NCBI GenBank assembly: GCA_001940725.1
Contig: MDVR01000093.1
Coordinates: 1 to 9,754, forward strand
Direction of reading: 5' to 3'
Length of the DNA: 9,754 nt
Origin: Candidatus Heimdallarchaeota archaeon LC_2
GTDB taxonomy: Archaea; Asgardarchaeota; Heimdallarchaeia; Heimdallarchaeales; Kariarchaeaceae
The translations under genes were made by a program, and so were the position numbers. This document shows positions 6,349-9,754 of the stretch, piece after piece (the stretch's first letter is position 1; each line of letters starts with the position of its first letter). Under the pieces are notes generated by a model. That model was given only the letters and a program-made list of their open reading frames with translations. It had not been told where the DNA came from and made no database searches.

Positions 6349-8298
6349 TTATAATTGATCCGAGGAAGATATAATTTCAACTAAACTTGGTCCTTTGAAT
6401 ACAAGTGCTTTTTCAATCGCATCAGTAAGTTCTTTTTCATTTTTTACTCTTATACCTAGGCCACCACAATTATTAGCATATTCCGCAAAATTGGGATTAA
6501 CAAGTGACGTTTGCCATACATGGAAATTACCTGATTTTTGTTCTCTGGTGATTTTACCCAATTCATTATTATTTAATAAAATCAAGGTGATATTCATATT
6601 ATATTTGACGGCTGTAGTAAATTCTGCCATATATTGACCAAAACCACCATCTCCCGCAATTGCAACCACTTTACGATTGGTACCTTCCGCCATCCATGCA
6701 CCCATCGCAGCTGGAAAAGCAAATCCTATGGATCCTAAATAGCCAGACATTAGGAAATGCTGATTTTTACTTTCAAAATACATTCCTAAAGAATATGCAT
6801 TGTTTCCAACATCAACTGCAATTACCGCATCCTCAGGAATTAAATTAGATAAAACATCCATAATTTTTGCATTTGTGATCGTATTCTTATCATTAGAAAT
6901 ATTAGCCCGTTTCTCTTTATCTTCCCTCCATTGTTTCCATTTTCGAGAAATGTAATCGCGTCTAGATGGATCTTCCTTTGTTTTTACTTTTGAAATAAAT
7001 TGATCAAGTGCTAATCCAATTTCGCTCCAAATTGGAAGGTCAACATTATGGAATTTTCCTAGTGTAAGTCTATCAAAATCAACTTGAATGGTGGTGCGTT
7101 TCTGATTAATTGATGTATGATTCGAAAAGGAAGCTCCAAAAACTAGTAACAAATCAGATCTTACCATCGAAGCTGAAGAAACTGGAGTTCCGCTTCTACC
7201 TAAAACGCCACAAGCTAATGGATGACTATCAGGAACTGTACCTTTTGCTTTGAATGTTGTAATTAAAGGTGCATCCAATATTTCTGCAAGTTTAATTAAT
7301 TTATCACTATATTTTCTTGCACCATTACCGATTATTATTGCTGGTTTGGATGAATCATCAATCATTGCAACAGCTTTTTCAATTATCTCTATATTCGGTT
7401 GGATTTTATCTGATGAAATACGCTTATCTTTCAATATTCGATTAGATTTCTCTGCTGTAATAAATGTTTGAACTTCGTCAGGAAATATTAAATGAGCCAC
7501 ATCTCGATTTACAATCGCATGTTTAATTGCTAATGCCATCAACTCAGTTGCATTCTCCGATTTTAAAATAGTCTGGGACCAGTTTGATACAGCTTCAAAC
7601 ACTTTCTCAAGAGGTAATTCTTGAAAAGCTCCAGGTCCAAGAACTTGAGTGTTTACTTGTCCTGTGAGGGCTAGTATTGGGACACGATCAACTTTTGCAT
7701 CCCACAATCCTGTGAGAAGATTAGTAGCTCCAGGTCCTGCTATAGAAAAACAAGCTGCGGGTTTATTGGTTAATTTAGCGTATCCCGATGCAGCAAAAGC
7801 TGCAGCACCTTCATGACGAACACCAATATAATTCAATTTTTTATTTTTCTCTGCATTTCGTAAAGCATCAGCTAATCCAAGATTAGAATGTCCCACTATT
7901 CCAAATACTGTGGTCACACCCCATTCAACCATTAATTCCACTACTTGATCCATCAGGGTTTGTTGATGAACAATATCTGGAACTTTAACATAAATTCCAT
8001 CTTCCCGTTCTTCAACTTCAAATGAATCTACCCCATCATCATATCCACCTGGAGGTTTTCCATCAATCGGATCAAACTCATAGGCATGCCATGGACACAT
8101 GATAAATCCATTTTCAATATATCCATCACCCAAAGGACCTCCTTGATGTGGACATTTATTACAAATCGCTCCGTAGCCTTTCTCAGTCCTTGATAAACAG
8201 ATGGTTTTATGTCCTGCTTGAACTGTGGTAATTCTTTTTAGATCCAACATATTTTTAGGTCCAATTTTGTACCATGTACTATTTTCATCCAAATCCAT
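6349..8298 (-). CDS. Rieske [2Fe-2S] domain fused to a thiamine diphosphate-dependent 2-oxoacid enzyme
   Basis: A 649-residue fusion. Residues 1-108 are a Rieske ferredoxin-type domain with both cluster motifs: C49-P-H51 (CPHQGGPLGDG) and C68-P-W-H71 (CPWHAYEFD). A short linker leads to a complete TPP enzyme of the pyruvate oxidase/acetolactate synthase superfamily: an N (PYR) domain from about 112 with catalytic glutamate E163 in VRHEGAAAFAASGYAK and GPGATNLLTGLWDAK; a central domain (about 300-435) with IIIGNGARKY; and a C (PP) domain with the TPP motif GDG (549-551) and NNN (576-578). Known relatives decarboxylate pyruvate or other 2-oxoacids through a hydroxyethyl-TPP intermediate; the Rieske domain could accept electrons from it, but this is inference. 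Frame and TATA position favour ATG 8298 over the TTG at 8316. GGAG lies 7 nt before that ATG. No ilvN-like small subunit gene is adjacent. Confidence 0.9.
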   Translation of the reverse strand: MDLDENSTWYKIGPKNMLDLKRITTVQAGHKTICLSRTEKGYGAICNKCPHQGGPLGDGYIENGFIMCPWHAYEFDPIDGKPPGGYDDGVDSFEVEEREDGIYVKVPDIVHQQTLMDQVVELMVEWGVTTVFGIVGHSNLGLADALRNAEKNKKLNYIGVRHEGAAAFAASGYAKLTNKPAACFSIAGPGATNLLTGLWDAKVDRVPILALTGQVNTQVLGPGAFQELPLEKVFEAVSNWSQTILKSENATELMALAIKHAIVNRDVAHLIFPDEVQTFITAEKSNRILKDKRISSDKIQPNIEIIEKAVAMIDDSSKPAIIIGNGARKYSDKLIKLAEILDAPLITTFKAKGTVPDSHPLACGVLGRSGTPVSSASMVRSDLLLVFGASFSNHTSINQKRTTIQVDFDRLTLGKFHNVDLPIWSEIGLALDQFISKVKTKEDPSRRDYISRKWKQWREDKEKRANISNDKNTITNAKIMDVLSNLIPEDAVIAVDVGNNAYSLGMYFESKNQHFLMSGYLGSIGFAFPAAMGAWMAEGTNRKVVAIAGDGGFGQYMAEFTTAVKYNMNITLILLNNNELGKITREQKSGNFHVWQTSLVNPNFAEYANNCGGLGIRVKNEKELTDAIEKALVFKGPSLVEIISSSDQL

Positions 8299-8305
8299 TT
8301 GTCTA

Positions 8306-8336
8306 CTCCAAACCAAATTTTACAACTATTTATATT
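8306..8336 (-). promoter_or_regulatory. Promoter and start signals of the Rieske-TPP gene
   Basis: On the minus strand AATATAAATA (8336-8327) is a good TATA box whose core is centred about 32 nt before ATG 8298, predicting transcription start near 8304. The TTG at 8316 would then lie upstream of the RNA 5' end, so it is unlikely to be the start. GGAG at 8309-8306 is well spaced for ATG 8298 but may fall just outside the transcript. Confidence 0.5.
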
Positions 8337-8447
8337 ATCAGTTGAAAATAATTGACGTTTTCCAATTGTGTGTGAAACAATTTAGGTAAAAGTCTTCTAT
8401 TTTTATTAAAAGCTTTGAATTACTTTTTGATTTGTGGATTGATATTA

Positions 8448-9754
8448 TTACTTAAAGACGTCCAGATATTTAGTCTCACTTTTATTTTTAGCTTTCATAT
8501 ATTTTTCATTTTTTGTAATCCCATTCAAATGATCCTGAAGTTCAGGGCTGATTTTATTAGGTGGAGTTGCACCTGTTTGACGATCTGCGAAATAGATGAA
8601 TAGTATTGTTGAGAATGCTGTTCGAATTGGTGTAAATAAAATACTAAGTGGATAAAAACCGAATATCAGAAAAATTATTGCCATTAATACTGCCAAACCA
8701 GTCCTTGCTGTATCTTCATCGATGATAGAACCCGCTAGTAGCTGATCGTAAGCATAGCTGTAACCGAAATATGCCCCAACTAAGATTAAAACAAAGAAAT
8801 TAATGAGATTATAGAAGAAAGAGGCTATACCCATTCCTATATTCCCTCCAATTACTTTACCTACAGTATGAGAAATTACATTTCCAGATCTTTCAACGGA
8901 TTTGCTTAATGATTTCTTTTCTATCACAATAACGGGTAGAGTATAATATGTAAGGAATTCAAAAATTCGTAACATAAAATCAGAAACAAATAATATCGAT
9001 CGTACAGCCATCATTACGGCTGCAGCACCCCCTCCTCTTCCTGATTTACTACGTTGTTCTCTAATAACTCTTCTTAACCATGTGACAAATCCCATTAAGG
9101 CACCAAAGGCAAGAACAGTTGTCTTTACCTGTTTAACATCTCTTAGACCATCTGATACCGCTCGTTGAGGAATATCTCGATACCATCTATAGAAAATCGA
9201 CACATTAACAGCTTCAGCAAAATATTTAACCATTGATTGTGCAACTATAAATAGTAAGGATACAACTGATAATGCAATGTTTGAGGCAGTTTGTGAGTCT
9301 TCCTCATAAAATAGAAAATAAGTATACGAAGCGGCTCCAAAATACATAAAACCCATAAATCCATTAATAAGGGCGACTACAATCATTGGAATTAATGTTT
9401 GGAAATTCTGAGTAACAACTTCTGTAGAAAACTCAAAAAATTTAGCCCCGAAGATTAATTGTCTTCTAAAGAAATATGCAATTAATCCGATAACGCCTCC
9501 AATTATTAGTAAAATTATACCCCCGCTATTTAAAAATATCAAACCAAGTAATATCATGATTGCTGGAATACCAAAAACAATCCCAACTACTAGTTCCGCA
9601 CCAGCAAAGCTGAGAAGATAGATTTGAAGGATTGCAATCAGTATTACTGCGGCAAAAATCACCATAATTGTAAATAAAATAAATCTCCAATTATCACTTA
9701 AGAAATCTTGACCTAATTTGAATAGTAGTGAAAAAACTTCTGCAACTTCTGGAT
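8448..9754 (-). CDS. Polytopic membrane protein, DUF6159-like (5' end outside the window)
   Basis: The frame stays open from its TAA at 8448 to the window edge, giving 434 visible residues. An ATG occurs at 9665, but the 29 codons before it encode an amphipathic stretch ending SDNWRFILFTI that completes the first membrane helix, and none is ATG, GTG or TTG; the true start therefore lies beyond 9754. Hydrophobic helices lie at about visible residues 25-49, 53-74, 78-95, 120-149, 158-178, 211-226, 250-275, 303-335 and 354-388. Between them are RDIPQRAVSDGLRDV (192-206), FEFLTYYTLPVIVIE (264-278) and KSVERSGNVI (284-293). This order (D-x-P...V-x-D-G-L-R, then Y-x-x-P-V-x-V-x-E, then x-x-x-R-S) resembles DUF6159 proteins, whose function is unknown. 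A Gly/Arg-rich loop (RSKSGRGGG, 234-242) and a charged C-terminal tail of about 40 residues are notable. Confidence 0.75.
   Translation of the reverse strand, partial: PEVAEVFSLLFKLGQDFLSDNWRFILFTIMVIFAAVILIAILQIYLLSFAGAELVVGIVFGIPAIMILLGLIFLNSGGIILLIIGGVIGLIAYFFRRQLIFGAKFFEFSTEVVTQNFQTLIPMIVVALINGFMGFMYFGAASYTYFLFYEEDSQTASNIALSVVSLLFIVAQSMVKYFAEAVNVSIFYRWYRDIPQRAVSDGLRDVKQVKTTVLAFGALMGFVTWLRRVIREQRSKSGRGGGAAAVMMAVRSILFVSDFMLRIFEFLTYYTLPVIVIEKKSLSKSVERSGNVISHTVGKVIGGNIGMGIASFFYNLINFFVLILVGAYFGYSYAYDQLLAGSIIDEDTARTGLAVLMAIIFLIFGFYPLSILFTPIRTAFSTILFIYFADRQTGATPPNKISPELQDHLNGITKNEKYMKAKNKSETKYLDVFK

Noticed and set aside
6347..6356. Perfect palindrome AATTATAATT around the stop codon of the Rieske-TPP gene
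   Set aside because: Made only of A and T in an AT-rich region, with no flanking T tract in the transcript direction; chance is the simplest explanation.
7250..7471. Plus-strand frame of 73 codons
   Set aside because: Lies wholly inside the central domain of the TPP enzyme gene, whose motifs are intact; it is the antisense shadow of that gene.
8415..8603. Plus-strand frame of 62 codons
   Set aside because: It overlaps the C-terminal end of the membrane protein gene on the other strand, has no recognisable domain, and its hydrophobic-looking translation is a by-product of AT-rich sequence.

Overview
The window reads as a stretch of archaeal chromosome, AT-rich throughout. Three things point to Archaea: a stand-alone NGN-KOW elongation factor Spt5 directly behind a 64-residue SecE/Sec61-gamma subunit; TATA-like boxes centred about 25-33 nt before most start codons, which implies leaderless or near-leaderless mRNAs; and a beta-CASP-type metallo-beta-lactamase nuclease. 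The phylum cannot be fixed from the sequence alone. An AT-rich Asgard archaeon (for example Heimdallarchaeia-like) or another mesophilic lineage would fit, but this is a guess. No rRNA, tRNA, CRISPR array, insertion sequence or phage gene was seen, and no gap between genes exceeds about 210 bases.

Layout. Minus strand, left edge: a GT-C (PMT/ArnT-like) glycosyltransferase cut off by the window (1-418), preceded 23 nt upstream in the same operon by a single-domain CheY-like response regulator (442-804). A 204-bp divergent promoter region (805-1008) follows, then the only plus-strand gene, a second GT-C membrane glycosyltransferase (1009-2262). It converges on spt5 (2276-2767) and secE (2774-2968), which form a tight operon behind a strong TATA box. 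Next, all on the minus strand and each with its own likely promoter: a beta-CASP-like metallo-hydrolase (3044-4153), a winged-helix DNA-binding protein of unrecognised family (4248-4745), an M20 metallopeptidase (4890-6275), and a Rieske [2Fe-2S]-thiamine diphosphate enzyme fusion (6349-8298). A polytopic membrane protein resembling DUF6159 (8448 to beyond 9754) comes last; its start lies outside the window.

How the parts relate. The left third looks like surface-glycan or lipid-linked sugar chemistry with an orphan receiver protein attached. The middle is housekeeping transcription elongation and protein secretion. The right half is metabolic: peptide hydrolysis and 2-oxoacid-type TPP chemistry. 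These units appear independently transcribed, so no single multi-gene system is evident. The most unusual item is the Rieske-TPP fusion, which joins a single-electron carrier to a pyruvate-oxidase/acetolactate-synthase-like catalytic core in one polypeptide.
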